A stretch of 64,000 bases of DNA from Maricaulis salignorans. Lineage in GTDB: Bacteria; Pseudomonadota; Alphaproteobacteria; Caulobacterales; Aquidulcibacteraceae. Location: positions 1-64,000 of the forward strand of contig CAMDDL010000007.1 in the NCBI GenBank assembly GCA_945891505.1, written 5' to 3'. The notes below the pieces were generated by a model. That model was given only the letters and a program-made list of their open reading frames with translations, searched no databases and had not been told where the DNA came from. The position numbers and the translations under genes are program-made. Shown one piece after another: positions 1 through 9,501 of the stretch (position 1 is its first letter; each line of letters opens with the position of its first letter).

Positions 1-135
1 ATGTGCTGGGCTCGGCGTTCGTGGCCCATTGTGGTTGTGGAGGGGATGAGCGGCGAAAGCTGCCACTCAAGAGCGAGCAAACTCTCTGAATTGATAGCGG
101 AAGTTTCGGGACCGGGTCAGGGAAATCAGTCGAAC

Positions 136-225
136 TGGCGGACAGAGAGGGATTCGAACCCTCGATGGGCTTGCACCCATACACGCGTTCCAGGCGTGCG
201 CCTTCAACCACTCGGCCACCTGCCC
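136..225 (-). tRNA. tRNA-Ser (anticodon GGA)
   Basis: On the minus strand this reads as a complete class II tRNA beginning GGGCAGGTGGCCGAGTGG, with a GTTCGAATC T-loop, a long variable arm, and an encoded CCA end at 136-138. The anticodon stem is CACGC/GCGTG and the 7-base loop CTGGAAC gives anticodon GGA, which reads UCC and UCU. The acceptor stem pairs with two G-U pairs. No integrase or duplicated tRNA end is visible nearby, so it is probably not an occupied attachment site. It is a housekeeping gene, which matters for interpreting the plasmid-type origin elsewhere in the window. Confidence 0.97.
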
Positions 226-311
226 GTTCGAAGGCGCGGGTATAAACATCATGACAGACTAAGCAAGCCATCAATGCACACAGGAGTGTAGTTGACTGAT
301 CTTTAGACCAC

Positions 312-1217
312 TTAGGCTAGGACTTGATCCGCCCAAGTATCGAAATGATCCCAAAATGCCGCCCGAATGGCGTCCACTTCGTGCAGAAGCTCATGTTTAG
401 AGCCAGCGACAAGCCGCAACTGCCCATGGGGCATTTGACCACAAATGCGGACATGGGCGGCATTATCCACAATGGTCTCCCCTTCGGCACTGACAACCAA
501 GATCGGGATATGGATTTGGGAGAGGCGAGCGGGCGTGAAAGAGCCCATAGTCTTAATTGCCTCATCCAACCAGCCATTTGTGGGTCCTGCGATCTGAAGG
601 GCAGGCTCTTCCAACATCAAGGCATTGTTGCGGGCAAAGCGCTTGGGATCATGGGTAACTTGGTTGCCTTCAAACGCCTCAGGCTGCCACGTGGTAGGCA
701 GGGATGGCGCGACGTCTTTGCCCTTGCCGGTCGCCACCAAGGACTTGGCCAACAAGCCCATACCCGGGGGTGCTAAAATGCCCCACATGGGCGCGGAAAA
801 TGCCGCCCCAACCACATTGGGGATCGCATGGGTCAACAAGGCTTCCAAGCAAATCGTGCCGCCCATAGAGTGGCTCAGCAAGATACGTTTGCCCGTCAAT
901 CTATCGGCAACGGCTGCAACGGCCAAAGCCATATGCTCAGTTGCCTTGGAAAAACTATCGAGATGGCCTGCGTGCGCGGTCGCGCCTAACCGATCAGACC
1001 AACCCTGACCGCGATGATCGACGGTTAGAACATTGAAGCCCCGGGCGAGGAGATCGGCAATCGTCTCCGCATATTTTTCAATATATTCAGTCCGACCGGG
1101 CGCTAAAATAACAGATCCGCGCGGCTCATCACCCTGATAGGGAACAAAAGCCGCGCGAATTGTTTTGTCGTCAGGCCCAAGAACGCGAAAGGTCTCCAGA
1201 CCTTGCAACGCATCCAT
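312..1217 (-). CDS. alpha/beta hydrolase, lysophospholipase (PldB/S33) type
   Basis: About 301 residues of a serine hydrolase with the alpha/beta fold. The nucleophile elbow is SHSMGG (Ser near residue 117), the oxyanion region is ILAPGRTEY, and VDHRGQGWSD is the typical strand-loop of the lysophospholipase/monoacylglycerol lipase group. The Asp and His of the triad would be in the last 70 residues (VVSAEGETIVDN and GSKHELLHE). No signal peptide is seen, so it is probably cytoplasmic. I chose the ATG at 1217 because AGGA lies 7 bases upstream; an in-frame ATG at 1241 would add 8 residues. It follows the SCP2 gene closely on the same strand, so the two are probably co-transcribed and may act in lipid handling. 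The substrate cannot be told from sequence. Confidence 0.85.
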   Translation of the reverse strand: MDALQGLETFRVLGPDDKTIRAAFVPYQGDEPRGSVILAPGRTEYIEKYAETIADLLARGFNVLTVDHRGQGWSDRLGATAHAGHLDSFSKATEHMALAVAAVADRLTGKRILLSHSMGGTICLEALLTHAIPNVVGAAFSAPMWGILAPPGMGLLAKSLVATGKGKDVAPSLPTTWQPEAFEGNQVTHDPKRFARNNALMLEEPALQIAGPTNGWLDEAIKTMGSFTPARLSQIHIPILVVSAEGETIVDNAAHVRICGQMPHGQLRLVAGSKHELLHEVDAIRAAFWDHFDTWADQVLA

Positions 1218-1250
1218 CAAAGGGTCCTGAACAACTTGCATCGGGCGCGA

Positions 1251-1547
1251 TTAGCCGATGATCGACTGAAGTTTCATAGCGATCGACATATCGCCATCAA
1301 CTTTCAGCTTGCCGCCCATAAAAGCGTTCATGCCATTCAAACGGCCTTCAACCATGTCGACGAAGTCGCTCATGGCGATCTTCAAGGTGCAGTCTGCTGG
1401 ACCATCGTCGTTGGTGACGGCATTGCCGTTCTTGCCATCGATATGGATTTTGCCGGCATCGCCGAAATCAAACTTCACGGTGTTGCCAAAAGCTGGCTTA
1501 GCTTCGACACGTTCTTTCATGCCAGCAGTAATTGTCGCGAGATCCAT
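1251..1547 (-). CDS. SCP2 sterol-binding domain protein
   Basis: A 98-residue single-domain protein matching the sterol carrier protein 2 fold over its whole length: VKFDFGDAGKIHIDG, then the cysteine-containing strand DCTLKIAMSDF, then the NGMNAFMGGKLKVDGDM segment that closes the lipid-binding tunnel. Such small bacterial SCP2 proteins are thought to bind fatty acyl-CoA or other lipids; no enzymatic residues are expected. The start is well supported by GGGAGG just before the ATG. It stands directly upstream of the lipase-like hydrolase and probably heads that two-gene operon. Confidence 0.9.
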   Translation of the reverse strand: MDLATITAGMKERVEAKPAFGNTVKFDFGDAGKIHIDGKNGNAVTNDDGPADCTLKIAMSDFVDMVEGRLNGMNAFMGGKLKVDGDMSIAMKLQSIIG

Positions 1548-1698
1548 TTATTCCTCCCTGAGCGCATCCCGGAACAAGCTTGGGACAACGCGGTGACTCC
1601 TTACTAGACCGGGATGAGGCTGAGGGGAAGCGGTACGTAACGTCAATTCGTGCGGCTAATTCCTTGCAAATGCAGATAACGCATGGCAACTCACGGCA

Positions 1699-2520
1699 AT
1701 GTTAAACGAAGTCAGTCCTTTCGGCACCTTTTCCCCGTCGGCGTTTCAGAGCCGCATCATCTCGCTAGCGCGCGGTTTTGATCCAGGCCCTTTCAGCAAA
1801 TTTGCCGCGTCAATTGGAAAAAGACTGATCTTTCCGGGACTTGATGGCCCGCTCGACCTTATGACATGGGGCATCAAGACCCGTATCGACCCCCGCCGCA
1901 ACGTAACAGAAAAACGCCTCATGTTCTCCCCTTCCCGCTTTGAGTTGGAAGAACGCGAATTGTTGCAACGCGAACTGAAAGCCGGGGATGTCTTCGTCGA
2001 TGTGGGGGCAAATGTGGGGGCCTACGCCCTGTGGGTCGGCCCCATCATTGGTCCAAGCGGGAAAATTGTTGCCATTGAGCCTCAGCCGAGCGTCCTAGCC
2101 CGTTTACGTGCCAACTTTGCCTTAAACCCGGACTTTAATGCACAGATCTTTCCGTGCGGCGCGGGCGATTCCAACGGCATGATGACGCTATCTGTTGGCA
2201 GCGACAATGAAGGCGGCGCGTCGCTGGCCACAGTTGGCGGCGGTGCCGACGAAGTGGAGGTCGCCGTCCGCCCTTTGCTCAACATGATCGAAGAAGCCCG
2301 CTTGGAGCGCATAGACGCCCTCAAGATCGACATTGAGGGCTATGAGGATCGCGCCCTCCTGCCTTTCTTTGCGGAAGCCTCAAAAAGCCTCTGGCCTCGC
2401 CTACTAATCGTCGAGCGCAGCGATAGGGATTGGGCAAGCGACCTGATGGGCGCGCTCACGAAATCCGGCTATCGCCAGACCTTAATAACCAAGCGCAATT
2501 ATGTGATGCAGCTGGCCTAG
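1699..2520 (+). CDS. FkbM family methyltransferase
   Basis: A 273-residue SAM-dependent methyltransferase. The SAM-binding motif I is DVGANVGAYALW at about residue 100, followed by VAIEPQPSV (motif II, acidic residue that holds the ribose), and the FkbM signature LKIDIEGYE at about residue 210. The first 80 residues are variable, as usual in this family. FkbM enzymes O-methylate sugars or polyketides; bacterial chromosomal copies often act on surface glycans, but the substrate here is unknown. Its stop overlaps the stop of the convergent sigma-54 regulator by 4 bases. The Shine-Dalgarno sequence is weak. Confidence 0.88.
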   Translation: MLNEVSPFGTFSPSAFQSRIISLARGFDPGPFSKFAASIGKRLIFPGLDGPLDLMTWGIKTRIDPRRNVTEKRLMFSPSRFELEERELLQRELKAGDVFVDVGANVGAYALWVGPIIGPSGKIVAIEPQPSVLARLRANFALNPDFNAQIFPCGAGDSNGMMTLSVGSDNEGGASLATVGGGADEVEVAVRPLLNMIEEARLERIDALKIDIEGYEDRALLPFFAEASKSLWPRLLIVERSDRDWASDLMGALTKSGYRQTLITKRNYVMQLA

Positions 2521-4028
2521 CCTGCCGCGCGCGCCATATGCTCTTCCAAGTCATATTCTTTGAGCTTGCGGTAGAGCGTCGAGCGGCCAATGCCCAAGCG
2601 GCGGGCAACTTCGGTCATATGCCCGGCATAGAGGTCGATGGCATATTCGATCAGATCGCGTTCAATTTGCTCTAGTGTGCGCAAATGACCGGCTGGGTCA
2701 AAGATCGCAACGCCATTGCCCGCTTCAATCGCCGCGGCCAACAGATCGCTATTGGCTGGCAAGGCTGGCATCGTGATCATCGCAGATACGCCTGCCGCTT
2801 CAGTCGCAGGCTGTGTTGCGGCTTCAGGAGCTGGAGTTTCCGAGACAAATTGCGGCAAAGCGGATTGTACGTGGGGGAAGTCTTCTGGCTGCAAGAAGTC
2901 CCCATCGCATAAGACAACCGCCCGGAAGATGGTGTTTTCAAGCTGGCGCACATTGCCCGGCCAATCAAAGCTTTGCAGCATGGCCAAGGCCTGTGGCGTC
3001 GCACCCAAGACCCGCTTGCCCTCTTCGGCATTGATGCGGGTGACGAAATGTTTGATCAGGGCTGGAATATCTTCCATGCGCTCGCGCAGCGGTGGCGCAT
3101 CAACTGGGAAGACGTTCAAGCGATAGAACAAGTCTTCCCGGAAGCGACCTTCCCCAACCAATTTGGCCAAGTCCTTGTTGGTGGCGGCAATGATGCGCAC
3201 ATCCACTTTGACAGGCCGCTTTGAACCTACAGGATCGACTTCGCTTTCTTGGAGCGCACGAAGCAGCTTTACCTGAATGTCGAGGGGTAATTCGCCGACT
3301 TCGTCGAGGAATAAGGTGCCGCCATCGGCTTCTTGGAATTTACCCAAATGGCGATCATGTGCGCCGGTAAAGGCACCTTTTTCGTGACCGAACAGAATGC
3401 TTTCCACCAGATTTTCGGGGATCGCACCGCAGTTTACCGCGATGATGGGTCTGCCCGAACGCTCGCTCTCGCCATGGATAGCGCGCGCGATGACCTCTTT
3501 ACCAACGCCGCTCTCGCCTAAAATAAGGACCGGGATATTGGAAGTGGCTGCACGTTGACCCAAACGGATCACTTGGCGCATGGCCGAAGCGCCAGCAACC
3601 ATATCGCCAAAGGTAAAGGTGCCAGCAGCCTTCTTCTTAAGGCGCTTTACTTCACCCGACAATTCGCCAACTTTCAGCGCATTGCGAATAGAAACCATCA
3701 CGCGCTCTGGGCTCGCTGGCTTGACGAAGAAGTCTGTTGCGCCGGCCTGCATAGCTTTCACAACCGTATCGATGCCACCCGAAGCGGTCAGCACAACGAC
3801 GGGCAAATCATCGCGCTTGGCGCGGATCGCGGCGAGCGCCTCCATACCGGAAACACCCGGCATAATCAGGTCCAAGAGGACGACGTCAACAGCTGGGTCC
3901 ATGGCTTGCGCGATGGCTTGTGCGCCGTCTTCTGCGGTCCGAGTTGCAAAGCCTTGACGCTCAACAGCCCCCTGCAACAGGCGACGCTGCGACGGATCGT
4001 CATCAACGATTAGGACGGTCTTACTCAT
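2517..4028 (-). CDS. NtrC-type sigma-54-dependent response regulator (TacA-like)
   Basis: A 503-residue three-domain activator. The receiver domain carries the phospho-acceptor Asp near residue 53 (VLLDLIMPG); the AAA+ domain has Walker A GESGVGKE, the sigma-54 contact loop GAFTGA and the Walker B region [11 protein letters not shown]; a Fis-type helix-turn-helix ([15 protein letters not shown]) ends the protein. All residues needed for sigma-54 activation are present. The start at 4028 ([11 protein letters not shown]) has GGTGGG upstream and suits the receiver fold better than the longer reading frame. The receiver start and layout resemble Caulobacter TacA, which drives stalk genes after the ShkA-ShpA phosphorelay; that assignment is an inference from memory. 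No partner kinase lies beside it. A linker rich in Ala/Pro (about residues 395-430) separates the AAA+ and DNA-binding parts. Confidence 0.93.
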   Translation of the reverse strand: MSKTVLIVDDDPSQRRLLQGAVERQGFATRTAEDGAQAIAQAMDPAVDVVLLDLIMPGVSGMEALAAIRAKRDDLPVVVLTASGGIDTVVKAMQAGATDFFVKPASPERVMVSIRNALKVGELSGEVKRLKKKAAGTFTFGDMVAGASAMRQVIRLGQRAATSNIPVLILGESGVGKEVIARAIHGESERSGRPIIAVNCGAIPENLVESILFGHEKGAFTGAHDRHLGKFQEADGGTLFLDEVGELPLDIQVKLLRALQESEVDPVGSKRPVKVDVRIIAATNKDLAKLVGEGRFREDLFYRLNVFPVDAPPLRERMEDIPALIKHFVTRINAEEGKRVLGATPQALAMLQSFDWPGNVRQLENTIFRAVVLCDGDFLQPEDFPHVQSALPQFVSETPAPEAATQPATEAAGVSAMITMPALPANSDLLAAAIEAGNGVAIFDPAGHLRTLEQIERDLIEYAIDLYAGHMTEVARRLGIGRSTLYRKLKEYDLEEHMARAAG

Positions 4029-4245
4029 TATACCCACCAAATTCTTTGTTGCCGGGTTTTCCCGGTCATGACGCCCAAAACTCAAACCGAGATTTGATGC
4101 TTCTGCGTCTGTTCACCACCCCTTCTACACGCAGGATGTAAAGGGTGGCTTAAAATGGGACATTCCATGAGAAGAAAACTGCACACATCGCCCCCTTGAC
4201 CAAAACGGGTCAGACGGTCATGCCCACGCAGCAAAAGATGACCCG

Positions 4246-5349
4246 ATGAAGGCTATGAAAATGTCAGTCGCGCCCCTGCCCGGAATTCTCGATATTGTCC
4301 CTTACAAGGGCGGCGAAGCAAAGATCCCGGGGATTGAGAAGCCCTGGAAGCTGTCATCCAATGAGAATCCTCTAGGCTGCAGTCCATCCGCCCGTCTCGC
4401 CTATCAAACCGCTGCGGAAGATTTGGCAGCTTATCCAGACGGCGACCATGCAGGCCTGCGTACCGCAATTGCTAGCCGCTATGGCCTCGATGCTGGGCGC
4501 ATCATGTGTGGCAACGGCTCTGACGAGATTTTCCAGCTCTTGGGGCGGGCCTTCCTCGATCAAGGCGATGAAATCGTCCAATCTGCGCATGGCTTTTTGG
4601 TCTATCGACTGACTGCACAACAAGCCGGTGCCATTTGTGTTTCCGCACCTGAAACCAATCTGACCGCAGACGTCGATGCGCTACTGGCTTGTGTGACATC
4701 CAAGACCAAGATCGTGTTTTTGGCCAATCCCAATAATCCAACCGGCACCTATCTGCCCTATTCAGAGATCAAGCGCCTGCACGCAGGCTTACCTGACAAC
4801 GTGCTTTTGGTCCTTGACGCCGCCTATAGCGAGTACGTGCAGACCAATGATTATTCATCTGGTCTGGAATTGGCTGGGGAAGCCGGCAACGTGTTGATGA
4901 CGCGTACCTTCTCCAAGATCCACGGGCTTGCTGCCGCCCGCGTCGGTTGGTGCTATGGCCCGCAAATCGTGATCGATGCGCTCAACCGCGTACGGGGGCC
5001 ATTTAATATCAGCGCGCCGGGCCTAGCGGCAGCAGAAGCCGCCATACTCGACCAAGACTTTGCCAACCATAGCATCACCTTTAACGCGCATTGGCTGGCC
5101 TTTTTGACGCACGAAATTCGCGCTCTGGGCCTTGAAGTGACCCCCAGCGTCGGTAACTTCATTTTGGTGAAATTCCCCAGCGAGCCCGAAAAGAACGCTG
5201 CAGCCGCCGACGCCTATTTGCGGTCTCGCGGGGTCATTGTACGTGCGGTTCGTGCCTATGGCTTGGACGCCTATTTGCGCATTTCAATCGGCCTAGAAGA
5301 GCCAAACCGCCTCACAGTCGCGGCACTTAAAGATTTTATGGGGTCGTGA
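4246..5349 (+). CDS. hisC: histidinol-phosphate aminotransferase
   Basis: A 367-residue fold-type I PLP aminotransferase. It shows the HisC start region (PGILDIVPYKGG), the PLP phosphate-binding GNGSDEIF, NPNNPTG, the Asp/Tyr pair in VLDAAYSEY, and the Schiff-base lysine in TRTFSKIHGLAAARVGW near residue 224. It makes L-histidinol phosphate in histidine synthesis. Copies coupled to tyrC, as here, are often also used to transaminate prephenate or phenylpyruvate in alphaproteobacteria. The next gene starts inside its stop codon (TGATG), so translation is coupled. An in-frame ATG at 4261 has AAGG 7 bases upstream and fits the family's usual start; the true protein may be 5 residues shorter. Confidence 0.94.
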   Translation: MKAMKMSVAPLPGILDIVPYKGGEAKIPGIEKPWKLSSNENPLGCSPSARLAYQTAAEDLAAYPDGDHAGLRTAIASRYGLDAGRIMCGNGSDEIFQLLGRAFLDQGDEIVQSAHGFLVYRLTAQQAGAICVSAPETNLTADVDALLACVTSKTKIVFLANPNNPTGTYLPYSEIKRLHAGLPDNVLLVLDAAYSEYVQTNDYSSGLELAGEAGNVLMTRTFSKIHGLAAARVGWCYGPQIVIDALNRVRGPFNISAPGLAAAEAAILDQDFANHSITFNAHWLAFLTHEIRALGLEVTPSVGNFILVKFPSEPEKNAAAADAYLRSRGVIVRAVRAYGLDAYLRISIGLEEPNRLTVAALKDFMGS

Positions 5350-6314
5350 TGTCGGAAACGGCCAGCCACTTTGACACCTTAGCGATTATTGGGGTCGGCC
5401 TTATCGGCTCGTCGCTGGCTGCCGCCGCTAAAGCAAACGCCTTGGCATCAAAGATCATGCTCTTTGACTCAAACCCAAGCGTTCGCGAACGCGTGCAAGA
5501 ATTAGGGCTTGGTGACGTGGCCGAGACGGTCGAAGCCGCTGTAACCGGGGCGGACTTGATTATCCTATGCACGCCGCCTGCCACGATGGGGGCCATAGGT
5601 GCCCAAATTGGGGGCCATGTTAAAGCCGGAGCCATCGTGACAGATGTTGGGTCTGTCAAAGAAGCCATCGTGCAACAGCTACAACCTGTTCTGCCTGAAG
5701 CCTGTTTCTTGATACCGGGCCACCCGATTGCAGGTGGTGAAAAGTCTGGCCCGGATGCTGGCTTTGCAGCTTTGTTTAACGGCCGCTGGGCAATTCTCAC
5801 ACCCCTTGCCGACCCTCGCCCTGCCTATCAAGAGGCAATTGTTCGACTAACGCACTTCTGGGAAGCGATGGGTGCTAAAGTTGATTTTATGGATCCGGTC
5901 CGCCACGACCAAGTCCTCGCCATGACCAGCCATTTGCCACATTTGATCGCTTTCTGCGTTGTGGCAACCGCTCAAGACGTGGAAGCGGTGACCGATAGTG
6001 AAGTTGTCAAATATTCTGCAGGTGGCTTTCGTGACTTTACCCGCATAGCGGCCTCGGACCCGACCATGTGGCGCGATGTGTTTTTGCTCAACAAGGATGC
6101 CGTCCTAGATCTACTTGGACGCTTTTCAGAGGATTTGACCGCTTTGCGTCGTGCCATACGCTGGGGCGATGGCGATACGTTGTTCGCAACCTTCGAACGG
6201 GCGCGCGCCATGCGTCGCGAAGTTATTGAGGCGGGGCAAGACACCGCTATACCCAATTTTGGCCGGGATCTGACGACATCAACTGCATCTAATGGCGATG
6301 GTAAGTCCGATTGA
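5349..6314 (+). CDS. tyrC: prephenate/cyclohexadienyl dehydrogenase family protein
   Basis: A 321-residue NAD(P)-dependent dehydrogenase of the TyrA/TyrC family. The Rossmann start is IIGVGLIGSSLA; DVGSVKEAIV and PGHPIAGGEKSG (the catalytic His is in this segment) follow, then the helical dimerisation domain with the HDQVLAMTSHLPH motif. It oxidises prephenate or arogenate with decarboxylation on the way to tyrosine. No ACT or chorismate mutase domain is fused. The ATG at 5349 overlaps the hisC stop, so the pair forms an aromatic/histidine amino-acid mini-operon. A GTG three bases upstream is a less likely start. Confidence 0.93.
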   Translation: MSETASHFDTLAIIGVGLIGSSLAAAAKANALASKIMLFDSNPSVRERVQELGLGDVAETVEAAVTGADLIILCTPPATMGAIGAQIGGHVKAGAIVTDVGSVKEAIVQQLQPVLPEACFLIPGHPIAGGEKSGPDAGFAALFNGRWAILTPLADPRPAYQEAIVRLTHFWEAMGAKVDFMDPVRHDQVLAMTSHLPHLIAFCVVATAQDVEAVTDSEVVKYSAGGFRDFTRIAASDPTMWRDVFLLNKDAVLDLLGRFSEDLTALRRAIRWGDGDTLFATFERARAMRREVIEAGQDTAIPNFGRDLTTSTASNGDGKSD

Positions 6315-6410
6315 AATTTTTTTGTTATTTCGCTATGGTAAACTAGACGTTAACCAGTTCAGCGTCCATGATTCACAGGTAAAGATTCCTTGCATCCTCG
6401 GGAGAAACCC

Positions 6411-7640
6411 GTGCTAGCCGCCGCCAATTTTATCCTCTTTTTGGTCTATTGCATTGCCGCTGTTGGGTTGGGGGCGTTTGCTTTTTACATTCAAGAAGCC
6501 AGCCTTGCGGTCTCCATCTGCATGGGAGGTTTGCTGGGCGTTGCCTGCGGCTTGTTCCATCTCGCCTTCACGCCGCGTGAGGCAAAACTCTCGCGATCTG
6601 AAAGATACCGAATTGACCGTGAATTCCAATCTCTAAAGGATATGCAGGGTGCAACCAATCAAGAGATTGAAACCTTGAAAACCACTGTGGCAGAAGATGC
6701 TGCCGCCCGCGAGGCCGCTTTGGCGCGTGAAGTCCGCGAAATTGCGACGCTTCTGACGACTTATGTATCTAAAAATGAGCGTCGCCGGGAAGCCTCAGCG
6801 GTGGAGGGCCAAAAACTCTCACCGCGACGATCCGATCAGAATCTGTTAGCGGCCGTTCGCTCCGCCTTGGAGGAAAATCGGATTGAGCTGCACTTGCAGC
6901 CCATCGTCGCGCTACCCCAGCGCAAGACAGTTTATTATGAAGGCTTTACTCGCCTGCGTGACCCATCTGGTGCTGTGATTCTGCCCAGCGAATTCTTGCG
7001 CGTGGCAGAGCCTTCCGGCCTTGTTGGTGAAATCGACAACTTGCTGCTTCTGCGCTGTGTTCAAATCGCCCGTCGTCTCCTGAAGCATGATCGGCGCATC
7101 GGGCTCTTCTGCAATATCTCGACCACGAGCTTGGGGGATGAGACTTTCTTCCCGCAATTCATCGCCTTCTTGCGCGACAATAAAGATCTCGCTGGTTCGA
7201 TCATTTTCGAACTCACCCGCGACTCGTTTGAGAAAATCCCGATGGCGGCTGAGCGCAACATGGGTCGATTGTTTGATCTGGGCTTCCGGTTCTCGATTGA
7301 CCGGTGCGAGACCTTGGACCTTGACTTGCGCAAGCTAGAGCGCATGGGCGTGCGTTATGTGAAGATAGCCGGTGACAAACTGGTGCAGCAATTGGTCGAA
7401 GCCAAGACAGTACCGGTAACCGGCCTCAATCGTCAGTTCGAACCAGCAGACGTCTCTGCCCTCTTCTCGCGCTATGGGGTTGAGCTGATTGCCGATCGCG
7501 TTGAGACCGAACGCACGATTGTGGAAATCCTCGAACTCGACATAACCCATGCCCAAGGCAATCTGTTCGGCAAGCCCAAGTCCAGCACCGAAGTCATCAA
7601 AGCCAGCGAAGAAGGCCCTCGCTTGCGGATGGTCAGCTAA
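6411..7640 (+). CDS. membrane protein with degenerate EAL domain, TipF-like
   Basis: About 409 residues. Two hydrophobic segments open the protein (about residues 1-25 and 28-50), followed by a predicted coiled coil (about 70-125, rich in Glu/Arg/Ala), then an EAL fold from about residue 145 (ELHLQPIVALPQ). The signature glutamate motif reads YEGF instead of EAL, the metal-binding DDFG-type motif reads IDRCET, and the later Lys/Asp segment reads VKIAGD, so phosphodiesterase activity is doubtful. This layout (two membrane segments, coiled coil, inactive EAL) is that of Caulobacter TipF, a cyclic-di-GMP effector placed at the flagellar pole; orthology is inferred. I chose GTG 6411 because GGAGA lies just upstream; a TTG at 6390 would extend it by 7 residues. 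Confidence 0.75.
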   Translation: MLAAANFILFLVYCIAAVGLGAFAFYIQEASLAVSICMGGLLGVACGLFHLAFTPREAKLSRSERYRIDREFQSLKDMQGATNQEIETLKTTVAEDAAAREAALAREVREIATLLTTYVSKNERRREASAVEGQKLSPRRSDQNLLAAVRSALEENRIELHLQPIVALPQRKTVYYEGFTRLRDPSGAVILPSEFLRVAEPSGLVGEIDNLLLLRCVQIARRLLKHDRRIGLFCNISTTSLGDETFFPQFIAFLRDNKDLAGSIIFELTRDSFEKIPMAAERNMGRLFDLGFRFSIDRCETLDLDLRKLERMGVRYVKIAGDKLVQQLVEAKTVPVTGLNRQFEPADVSALFSRYGVELIADRVETERTIVEILELDITHAQGNLFGKPKSSTEVIKASEEGPRLRMVS

Positions 7641-7643
7641 AAT

Positions 7644-9155
7644 CTAGCCTGCCTTACAGGTTTGGTTGATGAAGTCGCGGTGGGTTGGGAAAGTCTCAGC
7701 CGTTTGCGCCATGAGCGTCTTTAAGCTGGCCAAGTGGCGATCGGCTTCAACATGGGTGCGGGTATCTACCAAGGGATCATATCCGGTTGGCTCCACAAAC
7801 TGGCCCAAATAAACCGCCAACCAGCTTGGGTTTAGGAACAGCTCCGGCCCATCCGACACCATCCGACCGTACTTACGAAAATGCGCCATCTTGTAGGTCA
7901 AAGTGTCAGGCAGACTCATAGATGCGCAATAACGCCAGAGCTCGCTATCATCGCGCTCGGTCGCGCAATAATGCAGGATTAGGAAATCGCGAATCCGTTC
8001 CCACTCATAGGTGCTTAAGCGATTAAACTCGGTCTCCAAAACGGGGTCGACCGTCTTCGCGGGAAAGAGTGCCAAGAAACGCGTGATGCCCGTTTGAATA
8101 AGATGCAGACTGGTTGATTCTAACGGCTCCATAAAGCCTGCGGCCAGACCAATCGCGACACAATTTTTGTGCCAGATCTTCTTCCGCTTGCCCGTCGTAA
8201 AGCGCAAAGGACGCGGATCGGCCAAGGGCTTACCGTCCAAATTGGCCAGCAAGGTCCGCTCCACTTCTTCATCCGAGATAAAGCCGCTGGAATAGACGTA
8301 GCCATTGCCGATGCGGTGCTGAAGTGGAATCCGCCATTGCCAGCCAGCCTCCCGCGCGGTCGAGCGGGTATAGGGCGTGAACTCGCCACCATGTTCGCAC
8401 GGCACCGCCATCGCCCGATCACAGGGTAACCAATGGCTCCAATCTTCATAACCAGCCTTGAGGGCGCCTTCGATCAATAGACCACGGAAGCCAGAGCAGT
8501 CCACGAAGAAATCGCCATCAACCTTGCGGCCATCTTCTAGCATGACATGGGTAATGCGGCCATCTTGGCTATCGAGGCCCACATCCGCGATCTTGCCCTC
8601 CATCCGGACGACCCCGCGTGCCTCGCTATAGCTTCGAAGGAATTGGGCATAGAGGCCCGCGTCGAAATGATAGGCATAGTCGAAGGTCGACTGGATCAAG
8701 CGCGGATCTTGCGTCGGCGGGGCAAAACGGCCGCGCTTAGCAACTTGCCACGCCATGGTGAACTCATCCAGCGAGCCAGGGTCCCGGCCCGTCTGGCGGG
8801 CGCGCAGATAATATTGATGCAGCGGCACCATATCAAAGTCCGCACCATAGGTTCCAAACGGATGGAAATAGCGGTGGCCCTGACGGCCCCAATTCACAAA
8901 TTCAATACCCAGCTTAAACGAGCCTTGGGTGCGAACAACAAAGTCCTTCTCATCAAGGCCAAGAGAGCGATTAAAGACTTTGATGGGCGGAATGGTTGCT
9001 TCACCGACGCCAACAGTTCCAATCTCGTCGGATTCAATCAGGGTTATCGTACACCCGCGCCCAGCGGCGTTAGCAATAGCGGCCGCCGCCATCCAGCCGG
9101 CAGACCCGCCACCAACAATCACCAAGTGTTCAAGCTTTTGGCTCTGACCCTGCAT
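7644..9155 (-). CDS. tryptophan 7-halogenase family flavoprotein (copy 1)
   Basis: About 503 residues of the flavin-dependent halogenase family. It has the FAD-binding VGGGSAGWM at residues 13-21, GVGEATIP, the active-site lysine that forms the haloamine at about residue 81 (SFKLGIEF), the family fingerprint WQWRIP, and the catalytic glutamate segment LESTS. The start at 9155 has GGGGAG upstream; the longer frame to 9257 has no such site. In Caulobacterales and Xanthomonadales many paralogues sit beside TonB-dependent receptors in carbohydrate loci, where no halogenated product is known. It is divergent from the TonB receptor and close kin to copy 2 on the other side of that receptor. Whether it halogenates anything is open. 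Confidence 0.9.
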   Translation of the reverse strand: MQGQSQKLEHLVIVGGGSAGWMAAAAIANAAGRGCTITLIESDEIGTVGVGEATIPPIKVFNRSLGLDEKDFVVRTQGSFKLGIEFVNWGRQGHRYFHPFGTYGADFDMVPLHQYYLRARQTGRDPGSLDEFTMAWQVAKRGRFAPPTQDPRLIQSTFDYAYHFDAGLYAQFLRSYSEARGVVRMEGKIADVGLDSQDGRITHVMLEDGRKVDGDFFVDCSGFRGLLIEGALKAGYEDWSHWLPCDRAMAVPCEHGGEFTPYTRSTAREAGWQWRIPLQHRIGNGYVYSSGFISDEEVERTLLANLDGKPLADPRPLRFTTGKRKKIWHKNCVAIGLAAGFMEPLESTSLHLIQTGITRFLALFPAKTVDPVLETEFNRLSTYEWERIRDFLILHYCATERDDSELWRYCASMSLPDTLTYKMAHFRKYGRMVSDGPELFLNPSWLAVYLGQFVEPTGYDPLVDTRTHVEADRHLASLKTLMAQTAETFPTHRDFINQTCKAG

Positions 9156-9287
9156 TATGCTCCCCGACCTTTTCTTATGTTCCGATATAACCGCATCAGT
9201 CGAGATGACGAGTCTGCGTTGTTGCAAGGCTGCACCAGTTTTACAACTTTGTCGCATTTACCTGCATTCGCGCCCACTTTCCCATTG

Positions 9288-9300
9288 CACAATCGTTGTG
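9288..9300. promoter_or_regulatory. 13-bp palindrome CACAA-TCG-TTGTG
   Basis: A perfect inverted repeat with 5-base arms and a 3-base centre, 9 bases from the TGTAG-N5-CTACA palindrome. It may be a second operator in the halogenase/TonB receptor control region. The regulator is unknown; no LacI- or GntR-type gene lies beside it. Confidence 0.4.
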
Positions 9301-9309
9301 ATTTTGTCA

Positions 9310-9324
9310 TGTAGCTTTCCTACA
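9310..9324. promoter_or_regulatory. TGTAG-N5-CTACA palindrome, candidate RpiR/HexR operator
   Basis: The 15-mer TGTAGCTTTCCTACA is a perfect inverted repeat. The same arms with the same 5-base spacing occur at 36710-36724, next to the RpiR-family regulator gene. Published HexR sites in gammaproteobacteria have the same general form (TGTA...TACA). It lies 177 bases before the TonB receptor start and 154 bases before the divergent halogenase start. Confidence 0.6.
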
Positions 9325-9501
9325 CGTTCACAAATAAATGATTGCTGGACGTATTTTGAATGCCGATTCAAGACTATTGGGTCAGCTTTAGGCGCGGGAT
9401 ATCGTCGGGCGGCCTGCTAATTGGCTGATAATCGGCGTGTTCTGAAGGGAATCACAAGCGGGTCCGTTGCGGTCGGATCTGCTTATTTGGGAGGAACCGC
9501 G

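Larger units (their letters stand above)
9156..9501. promoter_or_regulatory. divergent control region, halogenase / TonB receptor
   Basis: This 346-base gap separates two divergent genes and must hold both promoters. It contains two perfect palindromes given separately (9288-9300 and 9310-9324). The receptor has a strong ribosome site, GGGAGGAA, 6 bases before the ATG at 9502. No convincing -35/-10 pair could be picked by eye, and no protein-coding signal was seen. Confidence 0.6.

Noticed and set aside
136-225. tRNA-Ser as an integration site for a genomic island
   Set aside because: No integrase, no repeated tRNA 3' end and ordinary neighbouring genes were seen.
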